Origin: Cellulosimicrobium marinum
Lineage (GTDB): Bacteria; Actinomycetota; Actinomycetes; Actinomycetales; Cellulomonadaceae
Assembly (NCBI RefSeq): GCF_020551945.1
Contig: NZ_JAJBZH010000003.1
Span: 124,001 to 188,000, forward strand
DNA length: 64,000 nt
Reading direction: 5' to 3'
The notes beneath the pieces were generated by a model, which saw only the letters and a program-made list of their open reading frames with translations, did not search any database and was not told the origin of the DNA. Positions 16,888-25,044 of this stretch are shown here, piece by piece; within the stretch, counting starts at the first letter, position 1, and each line of letters starts with the position of its first letter. The position numbers and the translations under genes are program-made.

Positions 16888-18243
16888 TCAACGGGTCGGG
16901 GGCGGCTCGGCGGCCGAACGCATCGCCCGCCGACCCGACGGCAGCACGGTCGCGACGCCGATGACGACGAACATCAGCACGCCCGAGACCACGAGCAGGG
17001 ACCCGACGCTGTAGCGGTCCGCGAGCGGTCCGAGCACCACCATGCCCAGCGGCATGGACACGGCCATGACGATGCCGACGAACCCGAACACGCGACCCTG
17101 GCGCTCCGGCTCGACGGTCTCCTGGAGGATCGTCATCGACGTCGTGGAGAACGGCGGGACGAACAGCCCCAGCAGGAACATGAAGGTGAAGAACACCCAC
17201 ATGTTCGTCGACAGGCCCATGGCGACCGACAGCACGCCGAAGACGAAGGTCGCGCCGACCATCATGGCGATGCGGTTCTTCAGCCCGCCCCACGTGGCGA
17301 GCAGCACGCCGCCGAGCAGCATGCCGACGGAGAACGCGATCTCGTTGACCGTGAGCTTCCAGACCTCCTCCCCGAACGTCCGCGCGACCATGAGCGGCGT
17401 GAGGTACGACGGCGCGACGATGAGCAGGAAGATCGCCGCGTACAGGCTGAGCACCCACCGCACGAACGCGTGGGACCCGAGGTACCGGAAGCCCTCGACG
17501 AGGTCGTCGAGGTAGCCGGGCCGGTCCGCGGACGCACGGGCGTGCGCGAGCGTCGGCACGGGGACGAGCAGCAGCAGCCCGATCCCCACGACCGCCGTGA
17601 CGACGTCGACGAAGAACACAGTGACGATCGACGAGCTCGCGTAGATCGCGGCCGCGAGCGCCGGGGCGAGCAGCATCATGGCGGACTGGATGGACTGGTT
17701 GATGCCGTTGACGCGCAGGAGCTTGGTCGTCGGGACGATCTGCGGCAGCAGCGCGGCGACGGCGGGGGTCTGGATGCCGGCGCCCGTCGAGCGGATCGCG
17801 AGGGCGGCGTAGATGAGCCACAGGTCGTCGGCGCCCCCGAGCATGAGCAGGGCGAGGGCGAGGGTCGTGACGGCGATGGTGGCGTCGGCGGCGACGATGA
17901 GGACCTTGCGGTTGACGCGGTCGGCCCAGACGCCGCCGAAGATCGACACGACGGCTTGCGGGAGGAAGCCGAAGAGGGTGCTCAGGGCGAGGACGCTCCC
18001 GGACTTCGTCTCGATGGTCAGGTGCCACATCACGGCGTACTGGACGAGCATGGAGCCGAACAGCGAGACGGTCTGCCCGGTGAGGAAGATCGTGGTGTCG
18101 CGCCGCCAGCCGGGCCGGGCCGCGTCGTCGTCCGGGCCGGTCCCGGCCCCCAGGGGCTGCGGGGCGTCGGTGACGACGGCGGTCCCCGGGTCGTCGTCGG
18201 CGGGACCGGTCGACGCGTCGTTCTCGTACGGCGTATGACTCAC
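16888..18243 (-). CDS. MFS transporter, DHA3 drug-exporter type
   Basis: A 451-residue major facilitator with 12 predicted helices after a polar N-terminus of about 50 residues. TIFLTGQTVSLFGSMLVQYAVMW and the loop 2-3 motif GGVWADRVNRKVLIV are typical of the DHA3 (macrolide/EntS-like) group. The GTG at 18243 has a GAGGAT ribosome site and begins just before the family-conserved region. A second exporter follows upstream in the same direction. Whether this is a drug, siderophore or metabolite exporter cannot be said. Confidence 0.87.
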   Translation of the reverse strand: MSHTPYENDASTGPADDDPGTAVVTDAPQPLGAGTGPDDDAARPGWRRDTTIFLTGQTVSLFGSMLVQYAVMWHLTIETKSGSVLALSTLFGFLPQAVVSIFGGVWADRVNRKVLIVAADATIAVTTLALALLMLGGADDLWLIYAALAIRSTGAGIQTPAVAALLPQIVPTTKLLRVNGINQSIQSAMMLLAPALAAAIYASSSIVTVFFVDVVTAVVGIGLLLLVPVPTLAHARASADRPGYLDDLVEGFRYLGSHAFVRWVLSLYAAIFLLIVAPSYLTPLMVARTFGEEVWKLTVNEIAFSVGMLLGGVLLATWGGLKNRIAMMVGATFVFGVLSVAMGLSTNMWVFFTFMFLLGLFVPPFSTTSMTILQETVEPERQGRVFGFVGIVMAVSMPLGMVVLGPLADRYSVGSLLVVSGVLMFVVIGVATVLPSGRRAMRSAAEPPPTR

Positions 18244-18326
18244 GCGCACATCCTCGCCCGAGGCACCCACCCCGGTCCACGGGTTTCGCTCCCGGCGACC
18301 GCGGACGGCGCGGGAGGGGCGCCCGG

Positions 18327-19586
18327 TCAGTCGCTGGCGGGGTCGACGTCGCCCGCGTGGGCGACGTTCGTGAGCCGGCGCCAGACGAGGGCGAGGGTCA
18401 GGCCCGCGCCGACGAACGCGAACCAGAACGGCGCGGTGAGCCCCCACACCTCCGCGAGGACGCCGCCGAGGAGCTGTCCGACGGCGATGCCGCCGAACAC
18501 GCACACCATGTACGCGGCGGAGACGCGGCCCTGGAGCTCGGTGGGCACGGCGCGCTGGCGCACGGTGCTCGACACGGTCCCCCAGACGAAGGCGTAGAGC
18601 CCGAAGACGCCCATGACGACGATCGCGACCCAGCCGGTCGTGGTGAGCGCGAGGACGCCGTGCATGAGCACCTCGAGCGTGAGGCACACGCGCATGAGCG
18701 TCGCGAGGCTGACGTGCCGCTCGAGCCGGCCGTAGATCCCGATGGCGACCACGCCGCCGACGGCGGAGGCGGTGGTGAGCAGCCCGAACCCGACCTCGTC
18801 CATGCCGAGGTGATCGATCGCGTACTTCACCATGATCGCGCCGGGGGCCGCCCAGGTGACGTTGAACGCGAGGATGACGAGCGCGAGGGTGCGCACGGGC
18901 GCGTTGCCGAGGATCCAGCGCACGCCCTCGGCGATGTCCTGCCGCACGTGCGTGCCGCCGTCGCGCACGGGGCCGGGCGTGGTGGCGATGCGCGCGACGA
19001 GCAGGACGGCGAGGACGATGCTCACCGCCTGCACGACGAACGGCCAGGCCATGCCCGCCGCGAAGAGGAACGCGCCGACGGGCGGGCCGACGAGCTGGTT
19101 GCCGACGAGGAACCCGGCCTGCAGGCGCGCGTTGCCGGTCCCGAGGTCGCGACGGTCGACGAGCATGGGCAGGAGGGTGCTCGTGGTGGTGTCGACGAAC
19201 ACCTCCGCGACGCCGAGGCAGAACAGCGCGACGAGCACGACCGTGATGCTCACGTGGCCCGTGACGACGAACGCGCACAGGACCGCGACGACGCCGGCCC
19301 GGACGAGGTTCGCGCCCACGACGAGGAGACGCCGGTCGACCCGGTCGGCGATCGCTCCTGCCCAGAGGCCGAGGAGCAGCCACGGCAGGCGCTGCACGAG
19401 CGCGGCGAGGGCGACGAGGAAGGCGGAGTCGGTCTGCGACTGGACGAGCAGCGGGCCCGCGGCGAGCGCGATGCCGTCGCCGATGTTGCTCGTCCACGAC
19501 GAGCCGACGAGCCAGCGGAAGCTCGTCCCCATGCGTCGGGGCACGACGGCCTCGACGACCCTGCCCGCACCACGCGCCTCGCTCAC
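18327..19586 (-). CDS. MFS transporter, DHA3 type (second copy)
   Basis: A 419-residue major facilitator with 12 helices. FRWLVGSSWTSNIGDGIALAAGPLLV and the loop motif AGAIADRVDRRLLVV place it in the DHA3 exporter group. It is clearly different in sequence from its neighbour, so this is not a recent duplication. The GTG at 19586 is preceded by TAAGAT nine bases upstream (19601-19596), giving a very short or absent leader. It lies 83 bases upstream of the neighbouring exporter and the two may be cotranscribed. Confidence 0.87.
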   Translation of the reverse strand: MSEARGAGRVVEAVVPRRMGTSFRWLVGSSWTSNIGDGIALAAGPLLVQSQTDSAFLVALAALVQRLPWLLLGLWAGAIADRVDRRLLVVGANLVRAGVVAVLCAFVVTGHVSITVVLVALFCLGVAEVFVDTTTSTLLPMLVDRRDLGTGNARLQAGFLVGNQLVGPPVGAFLFAAGMAWPFVVQAVSIVLAVLLVARIATTPGPVRDGGTHVRQDIAEGVRWILGNAPVRTLALVILAFNVTWAAPGAIMVKYAIDHLGMDEVGFGLLTTASAVGGVVAIGIYGRLERHVSLATLMRVCLTLEVLMHGVLALTTTGWVAIVVMGVFGLYAFVWGTVSSTVRQRAVPTELQGRVSAAYMVCVFGGIAVGQLLGGVLAEVWGLTAPFWFAFVGAGLTLALVWRRLTNVAHAGDVDPASD

Positions 19587-19656
19587 AAGGGCGAGATCTT
19601 ACGTGCCCCGGGCGACGACCGGCCGCGCCGCGGTCGGGAGGTGGCGTCCGGCCTGG

Positions 19657-19668
19657 CAGCATGGCCCC
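19657..19668 (+). promoter_or_regulatory. Possible leaderless promoter of the Nudix gene
   Basis: CAGCAT at 19657-19662, six bases, then GTG at 19669. The hexamer keeps the A and final T of TANNNT but not the first T. Confidence 0.35.
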
Positions 19669-20211
19669 GTGACGATCCCGACGACCCCTCGCGACCCGGG
19701 CGAGCCGCCGCCGCGGCCGCCCCGCCACCTGCAGCCCGGTGACGGGTGGGTGGAGTGCGCGTGCGGGCGCCGGCACTGGGGCCTGTTCGGCGCGGCGGGG
19801 CTCCTCCTCGCCCGGCGCGACGCGCGCGGCCGCGCGTCCGCCGTCGTGCTGCAGCACCGGGCCCCGTGGTCCGACCAGGGCGGGACGTGGGGCGTGCCGG
19901 GGGGCGCCGTCGGGCCGGACGAGACGCCGGTCGAGGGGGCGCTGCGCGAGGCGCAGGAGGAGGCGGGCGTCGACCCTGCGGCGGTGCGCGTGCTCGCCGA
20001 GCGGGTGCTCGACCACGGGCCGTGGCGGTACACGACGGTCGTCGCGGAGCTCGCCGACGGTGCCACGCTCGATCCCCGCGCGACGGACGCCGAGAGCGTC
20101 GAGGTCCGGTGGGTGCCCGTCGACGACGTCGCGGACCTTCCCCTGCTGCCCGCGTTCGCCGACGCGTGGCCGGGCCTGCGCGCCCTGCTCGACGGCGCCC
20201 CGGGCGCCTGA
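19669..20211 (+). CDS. Nudix hydrolase
   Basis: A 180-residue Nudix protein. The full Nudix box is present, from GGAVGPDETPVEG to ALREAQEEAGV, at residues about 85-107, with the metal-binding REAQEE. A Cys/His cluster, ECACGRRHWG, at about residues 27-36 looks like a small zinc-binding or NADH-pyrophosphatase-like feature. It follows the ADP-ribose/8-oxo-dGTP layout (WGVPGG), but the substrate cannot be assigned. It is divergent from the MFS gene. The GTG start is supported by promoter spacing. Confidence 0.85.
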   Translation: MTIPTTPRDPGEPPPRPPRHLQPGDGWVECACGRRHWGLFGAAGLLLARRDARGRASAVVLQHRAPWSDQGGTWGVPGGAVGPDETPVEGALREAQEEAGVDPAAVRVLAERVLDHGPWRYTTVVAELADGATLDPRATDAESVEVRWVPVDDVADLPLLPAFADAWPGLRALLDGAPGA

Positions 20212-20224
20212 TCAGCGCGCCTGG

Positions 20225-21304
20225 TCAGAGCGGCTCCTCGCGCGCCCGCGCGAGGTGGCGGACGGCGGGTCCGACGGTCTCGCCGTAGGCGCGCAGCGTG
20301 CGGTCTTTCGCGTCGTGCTGGAGGTAGACGGCGAACTGGTCGACCCCGAGCGCGGCGAGCTCGCGCAGGCGCTCGACGTGCCGCTCGGGCGGGCCGACGA
20401 GGCAGAACCGGTCGACGATCTCGTCCGTGACGAACGCGGTGTGCGTGTTCCCGGCCCGCCCGTGCTCGTTGTAGTCGTACCCCGCGCGCCCCGCGACGAA
20501 CGCGGTGAGCGCGTCGGGGATGTGCACCCCGGCGCTCTCCTCGGTGCCGCCGGGTCCGTAGCGCGCGACGATCTCCGCGACGTGGTTGCCGACCATCCCG
20601 CCGAACCAGCGGCACTGGTCGTAGGCGTGCGCGAGCGTGCGGCGTCCCGACTCGCCGTCCGACGGCGCGTCGTCGGTCACGTAGGCGGGCGCGGCGACGC
20701 AGATGCGCACCGCGTCGGGGTCGCGCCCGGCGCGCTCGGCGGCGGCCCGCACGGCGGCGACCGACCAGGCGACGACGTCGGGGTCGGCGAGCTGGAGGAT
20801 GAACCCGTCGCCCACCTCGCCCGTCAGCGCGAGCGCCCTCGGCCCGTAGGCCGCGACCCACACGGGCAGGCGCGAGTCCGGGTTCCAGGGCAGGCGCAGG
20901 GTCGAGCCGCGGTACTCGACCGCCTCGCCGGACGCGAGCCCCCGGATGACGCCGATCGCCTCGCGCAGCTCGGCGAGCGACACCGGCCTGCCGTTGATGA
21001 CGCGCACCGCCGAGTCGCCGCGCCCGATCCCGCAGATCGTGCGGTTGCCGAACATCTCGTTGAGCGTCGCGAAGAGCGACGCGGTGACGGTGACGTCGCG
21101 CGTCGCGGGGTTGGTCACCATCGGCCCGACGGTGACGCGGTGCGTGGCGGACAGGATCTGGGAGTACACGACGAACGGCTCCTCCCACAGCAGGTGGGAG
21201 TCGAACGTCCACACGTGGCTGAACCCGTACGTCTCCGCCTGCCGCGCGAGGTCGACGACCCGCCACGCGGGCGGGTCGTTCTGCAGCACCACCCCGAGGT
21301 CCAC
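20225..21304 (-). CDS. Luciferase-like (LLM) F420-dependent oxidoreductase
   Basis: A 359-residue flavin/F420 TIM-barrel oxidoreductase. Family features are MDLGVVLQNDPPAWRVVDLA, FSHVWTFDSHLLW, the non-prolyl bulge region GPMVTNPATRDVTVTASLFATL, and GIGRGDSAVR. It is the last gene of a five-gene operon for dihydropyrimidine/hydantoin breakdown, nine bases after the dihydropyrimidinase gene. I recall a subfamily of this type (TIGR03842) near hydantoinases. No conventional dihydropyrimidine dehydrogenase (PydA) is in the operon, so this enzyme may perform a ring-reduction or related redox step. That role is inference. Confidence 0.8.
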   Translation of the reverse strand: MDLGVVLQNDPPAWRVVDLARQAETYGFSHVWTFDSHLLWEEPFVVYSQILSATHRVTVGPMVTNPATRDVTVTASLFATLNEMFGNRTICGIGRGDSAVRVINGRPVSLAELREAIGVIRGLASGEAVEYRGSTLRLPWNPDSRLPVWVAAYGPRALALTGEVGDGFILQLADPDVVAWSVAAVRAAAERAGRDPDAVRICVAAPAYVTDDAPSDGESGRRTLAHAYDQCRWFGGMVGNHVAEIVARYGPGGTEESAGVHIPDALTAFVAGRAGYDYNEHGRAGNTHTAFVTDEIVDRFCLVGPPERHVERLRELAALGVDQFAVYLQHDAKDRTLRAYGETVGPAVRHLARAREEPL

Positions 21305-21313
21305 GCGGCCCCC

Positions 21314-22750
21314 TCAGCGCAGGTACGCCGAGTGGCCGCGGCGCAGGTACCGCCCGTGCCCCGGACTGCCGTGGTAGGCGCCGTCCTCGACGAGCACACG
21401 GCCGCGCGACATGACGAGGTCGACGTGCCCCGCGACCTCGAACCCCTCCCACGCCGAGTGGTCCATGTTCATGTGGTGGGTCGCGTCGACCCCGATGGTC
21501 GTGCGCCCGGCGGGGTCGTAGACGACGACGTCGGCGTCCGCGCCCGGGGCGAGCACGCCCTTGCGGCCGTCGAGCCCGAACATGCGGGCCGGCGTCGTGC
21601 AGCACAGCTCGACCCAGCGCTCGCGGGTGATCCTCCCGTCGACCACGCCCTGGTACAGCAGGTCGAGGCGGTGCTCGACGCCCCCGATCCCGTTGGGGAT
21701 CTTCGAGAAGTCGCCACGCCCGAGCTCCTTCTGCTCCTTCATGCAGAACGGGCAGTGGTCGGTGCTCACGACCGACAGGTCGCCCGTGCGCAGCGACGTC
21801 CACAGCGCGTCCTGGTGGCCCTCGGCCCGCGAACGCAGCGGCGTCGAGCACACCCACTTGGCTCCCTCGAAGTCGCCCCACTCCTCGCTGCGCGCGCCGA
21901 GCTGCTCCTCGAGCGACAGGTACAGGTACTGCGGGCACGTCTCGCCGAACACCGTGTGCCCCTCGTCGCGCGCGGCGGCGAGCGTCGCGACGGCCTGCTT
22001 GGCGGACATGTGCACGACGTACAGCGGCGCGCCCGTGAGGCGCGCCAGCATGATCGCGCGGTGGGTCGCCTCCTCCTCCGTCTCCCACGGCCGGCTCGTG
22101 CCGTGGAAGAACGGCGCGGTGTCGCCGCGGTCGAGCGCCTCGCGCACGAGCACGTCGATCGCGATGCCGTTCTCGGCGTGCATCATGACCACCGAGCCGT
22201 TGTCGCGCGCCTTGCGCATCGCGCGCAGGATCTGGCCGTCGTCGCTGTAGAACACGCCCGGGTAGGCCATGAAGAGCTTGAAGCTCGTGATGCCCTCGGC
22301 GACGAGCTCGTCCATCGCCGTGAGGGCGTCGTCGTCGACGCCGCCGAGGATCTGGTGGAACCCGTAATCCACGGCACAGCTCGCGCTCGCCTTGTCATGC
22401 CACGCCGCGAGCCCGTCCTGGACGCGCTCCCCGGTGCGCTGGACGGCGAAGTCGACGATCGTCGTCGTGCCGCCCCACGCCGCCGCGCGCGTCCCCGTCT
22501 CGAACGTGTCGGAGGCGGCGGTGCCGCCGAACGGCAGCTCCATGTGGGTGTGGCAGTCGACGCCGCCCGGGACGACGTACTTCCCCGTCGCGTCGACGAC
22601 GCGCTCGGCGTTCGCGGCGAGGTCGGCGCCGAGGCTCGTGTCGCCGGGTCGCAGCAGCGCGGCGACCTGCTCGCCGTCGACCAGCACGTCGGCGAGCGTC
22701 GAGCCGGTGGGCCCGACGACGGTCCCTCCCCGGATCAGCGTGTGCGGCAT
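21314..22750 (-). CDS. hydA: Dihydropyrimidinase / D-hydantoinase
   Basis: A 478-residue cyclic amidohydrolase that opens dihydrouracil or hydantoin rings to N-carbamoyl amino acids. The binuclear zinc site is visible: VDCHTHMELPF (HxH, about residue 61), the carboxylated Lys in FKLFMAYPGV, His in MMHAENG and in LYVVHMSA, and the Asp in STDHCPF. The C-terminal beta sandwich is complete. The ATG at 22750 starts the typical TLIRGGTVVGP strand. Neighbouring ureidopropionase, aminotransferase and semialdehyde dehydrogenase genes fit uracil and thymine as natural substrates. Confidence 0.92.
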   Translation of the reverse strand: MPHTLIRGGTVVGPTGSTLADVLVDGEQVAALLRPGDTSLGADLAANAERVVDATGKYVVPGGVDCHTHMELPFGGTAASDTFETGTRAAAWGGTTTIVDFAVQRTGERVQDGLAAWHDKASASCAVDYGFHQILGGVDDDALTAMDELVAEGITSFKLFMAYPGVFYSDDGQILRAMRKARDNGSVVMMHAENGIAIDVLVREALDRGDTAPFFHGTSRPWETEEEATHRAIMLARLTGAPLYVVHMSAKQAVATLAAARDEGHTVFGETCPQYLYLSLEEQLGARSEEWGDFEGAKWVCSTPLRSRAEGHQDALWTSLRTGDLSVVSTDHCPFCMKEQKELGRGDFSKIPNGIGGVEHRLDLLYQGVVDGRITRERWVELCCTTPARMFGLDGRKGVLAPGADADVVVYDPAGRTTIGVDATHHMNMDHSAWEGFEVAGHVDLVMSRGRVLVEDGAYHGSPGHGRYLRRGHSAYLR

Positions 22751-22793
22751 CGCAGGTTCTCCCCTCCGGTGGTGCGGTCGCGTCCCCGGCCCG

Positions 22794-23630
22794 TCAGGGC
22801 CGGGTGAGGTCGTCGTAGGCGTCGGGCCGGCGGTCCCGGTAGAACTGCCAGCGGTCGCGCACGACGCGCAGCAGGTCCATGTCGAGGTCGCGCACGACGA
22901 GCTCCTCCTCGTGGTCGTCGGCCGGGTCGCCGACGAACGCGCCCTCGGGGTCGACGAAGTAGGAGGTGCCGTAGAAGTCGTCGTCGCCGAGGTCCTCGAC
23001 GCCCACGCGGTTGATCGCGCCGACGTAGTACTCGTTCGCGACGGCCGCGGCGGGCTGCTCGAGCCTCCACAGGTAGTTCGACAGGCCACGGCTCGTCGCG
23101 CTCGGGTTGAGGACGATCTCCGCGCCGTTCAGGCCGAGCGCGCGCCACCCCTCGGGGAAGTGCCGGTCGTAGCAGATGTAGACGCCCACGCGCCCGACCG
23201 CCGTGTCGAACACCGGGTAGCCGAGGTTCCCGGGGCGGAAGTAGAACTTCTCCCAGAACCCGCGCACGTGCGGGATGTGGGTCTTGCGGTACTTGCCGAG
23301 GTAGCGCCCGTCCGCGTCGATCACCGCCGCCGTGTTGTACAGGACGCCGGGCTGCTCCTCCTCGTACACCGGCAGCACGACGACCGTCCCGAGCTCGGCC
23401 GCGAGCGCCGAGAACCGTTCGACCGTCGGGCCGGGGACGGACTCGGCGTAGGCGTAGTAGGCGGCGTCCTGCACCTGGCAGAAGTACGGGCCGTAGAACA
23501 GCTCCTGGAAGCACACGAGCCGTGCGCCCTGGTCGGCGGCGTCGCGCAGGTGCTTCTCGTGGGCGTCGATCATCGACTCCTTGTCGCCGGTCCAGCGGAC
23601 CTGCGTGAGGGCGGCGCGCACGGTGGTCAT
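22794..23630 (-). CDS. Beta-ureidopropionase-like carbon-nitrogen hydrolase
   Basis: A 278-residue nitrilase-superfamily amidase with the full catalytic triad: Glu in CFQELFYGPY, Lys in YRKTHIP and Cys in VYICYDRHFPEG. This motif set resembles N-carbamoyl-beta-alanine and N-carbamyl-D-amino-acid amidohydrolases, which release CO2 and ammonia from the product of dihydropyrimidinase. Its ATG overlaps the aminotransferase stop as ATGA, and the dihydropyrimidinase gene follows 43 bases later. Pathway context favours the ureidopropionase reading. Confidence 0.88.
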   Translation of the reverse strand: MTTVRAALTQVRWTGDKESMIDAHEKHLRDAADQGARLVCFQELFYGPYFCQVQDAAYYAYAESVPGPTVERFSALAAELGTVVVLPVYEEEQPGVLYNTAAVIDADGRYLGKYRKTHIPHVRGFWEKFYFRPGNLGYPVFDTAVGRVGVYICYDRHFPEGWRALGLNGAEIVLNPSATSRGLSNYLWRLEQPAAAVANEYYVGAINRVGVEDLGDDDFYGTSYFVDPEGAFVGDPADDHEEELVVRDLDMDLLRVVRDRWQFYRDRRPDAYDDLTRP

Positions 23631-25033
23631 CGGTCCTCCTCGGGGGCGGGGTGGTCGAGGTGCTCGTCGGCGACGTCCAGGGCCGCGTCGATCGCGTCGA
23701 GGCCGCGGACGAGGTCGCCGGCGGACGTCACGAGGGGCGGGGCGACGTGCAGGCGGTTGAAGTGGACGAACGGCCACACGCCGCGCGCCTTGACGGCGGC
23801 GACGACCGCACCCATGGGTGCGGCGGCGGGGCCGCTCGCGTTGAACGGGACGTAGGGCTCGCGCGTCGCGCGGTCGCGCACGAGCTCGACCGCCCAGAAG
23901 AAGCCGAGGCCGCGCACCTCGCCGACGCATCCGTGGCGCGACGCGACGTCGCGCAGGCGGGGCCCGATCACCTCGTCGCCGAGGCGCCGGACGCGGTCGA
24001 GGATCCCCTCGTCCTCGAACGTGCGGATCGACTCGACCGCGACCGCGCACGCGAGGGGGTGGCCGGAGTAGGTGAGCCCTCCGGGGAAGACACGGTCGTC
24101 GAACGTGCGCGCCACGTGCTCGCCGACGAGCACGCCCCCGAGCGGCACGTACCCGGAGTTCACGCCCTTCGCGAAGGTGACGAGGTCCGGCACGACGCCC
24201 CACCGGTCGATCGCGAACCACTCCCCCACGCGGCCGAACCCCACCATGACCTCGTCGGCGACCAGCAGGATGCCGTGCTCGTCGCACAGCGCCCGCACGC
24301 CCGCGAGGTACCCGTCGGGCGGGACGAGCACGCCGTTCGTCCCGACGACGGTCTCGAGCAGGACCGCCGCGATCGTCCCGGGGCCCTCGAGCGCGACGAC
24401 CTCGCGCAGGTGCGCGAGCGCGCGCTCGCCCTCCTGCGCGTCGTCGGCCGCGCCGAACGCGGACCGGTACGTGTACGGGCCGAGGAAGTGCCGCACGTGC
24501 GGGTCGGGCGAGACCTCGTTGGGCCAGCGGCGCGGGTCGCCCGTGAGAGTGATCGCGGTCGACGTGTTGCCGTGGTACGAGCGGTACGCGGACAGCACCT
24601 TCGCGCGACCGGTGTGCAGGCGCGCGAGCCGGACCGCGTTCTCGACCGCGTCCGCACCGCCGTTGGTGAAGAACACCCGCCAGGGCCGGTCGCCCTCGGC
24701 GAGCGGACCCGTCCTGCCCGGGGCACGCTCGACGATCAGGCGGGCGAGCTCGCCGCGCACGTCGTTGGCGAACGTCGGGCCGACCGTCGCGAGGCGCGCC
24801 GCCTGCGTTTGGATCGCCGCGACGAGGCGCGGGTGCTGGTGGCCGAGGTTGAGGTTGACGAGCTGGGACGCGAAGTCGAGGTAGCGCGTGCCGTCCTCGT
24901 CCCAGAACCACGCGCCCTCCCCGCCCGCGACGGGCAGCGGGTCGATCGCCCCCTGCGCGGACCACGAGTGGAAGACGTACCGGTCGTCGGCGCGCGTGCG
25001 CGACGTGCGCCGCGCGAGCTCCTCGGTCGTCAT
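23627..25033 (-). CDS. Class III aminotransferase, probably beta-alanine transaminase
   Basis: A 468-residue PLP-dependent omega-aminotransferase. The Schiff-base Lys is in VTFAKGVNSGYVPLGGV, with the cofactor Asp in LLVADEVMVGFGR and the phosphate-binding SYHGNTSTAI. In this operon it would convert beta-alanine or 3-aminoisobutyrate to malonate or methylmalonate semialdehyde. The ATG lies 11 bases after the dehydrogenase stop and its own stop overlaps the ureidopropionase start. Exact donor and acceptor are inferred from context. Confidence 0.88.
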   Translation of the reverse strand: MTTEELARRTSRTRADDRYVFHSWSAQGAIDPLPVAGGEGAWFWDEDGTRYLDFASQLVNLNLGHQHPRLVAAIQTQAARLATVGPTFANDVRGELARLIVERAPGRTGPLAEGDRPWRVFFTNGGADAVENAVRLARLHTGRAKVLSAYRSYHGNTSTAITLTGDPRRWPNEVSPDPHVRHFLGPYTYRSAFGAADDAQEGERALAHLREVVALEGPGTIAAVLLETVVGTNGVLVPPDGYLAGVRALCDEHGILLVADEVMVGFGRVGEWFAIDRWGVVPDLVTFAKGVNSGYVPLGGVLVGEHVARTFDDRVFPGGLTYSGHPLACAVAVESIRTFEDEGILDRVRRLGDEVIGPRLRDVASRHGCVGEVRGLGFFWAVELVRDRATREPYVPFNASGPAAAPMGAVVAAVKARGVWPFVHFNRLHVAPPLVTSAGDLVRGLDAIDAALDVADEHLDHPAPEEDR

Positions 25034-25044
25034 CGGGCCCCGTC

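Noticed and set aside
19739-22807. Long plus-strand frame opposite the dihydropyrimidinase genes
   Set aside because: It is a shadow of hydA and the LLM gene, whose catalytic motifs are complete.
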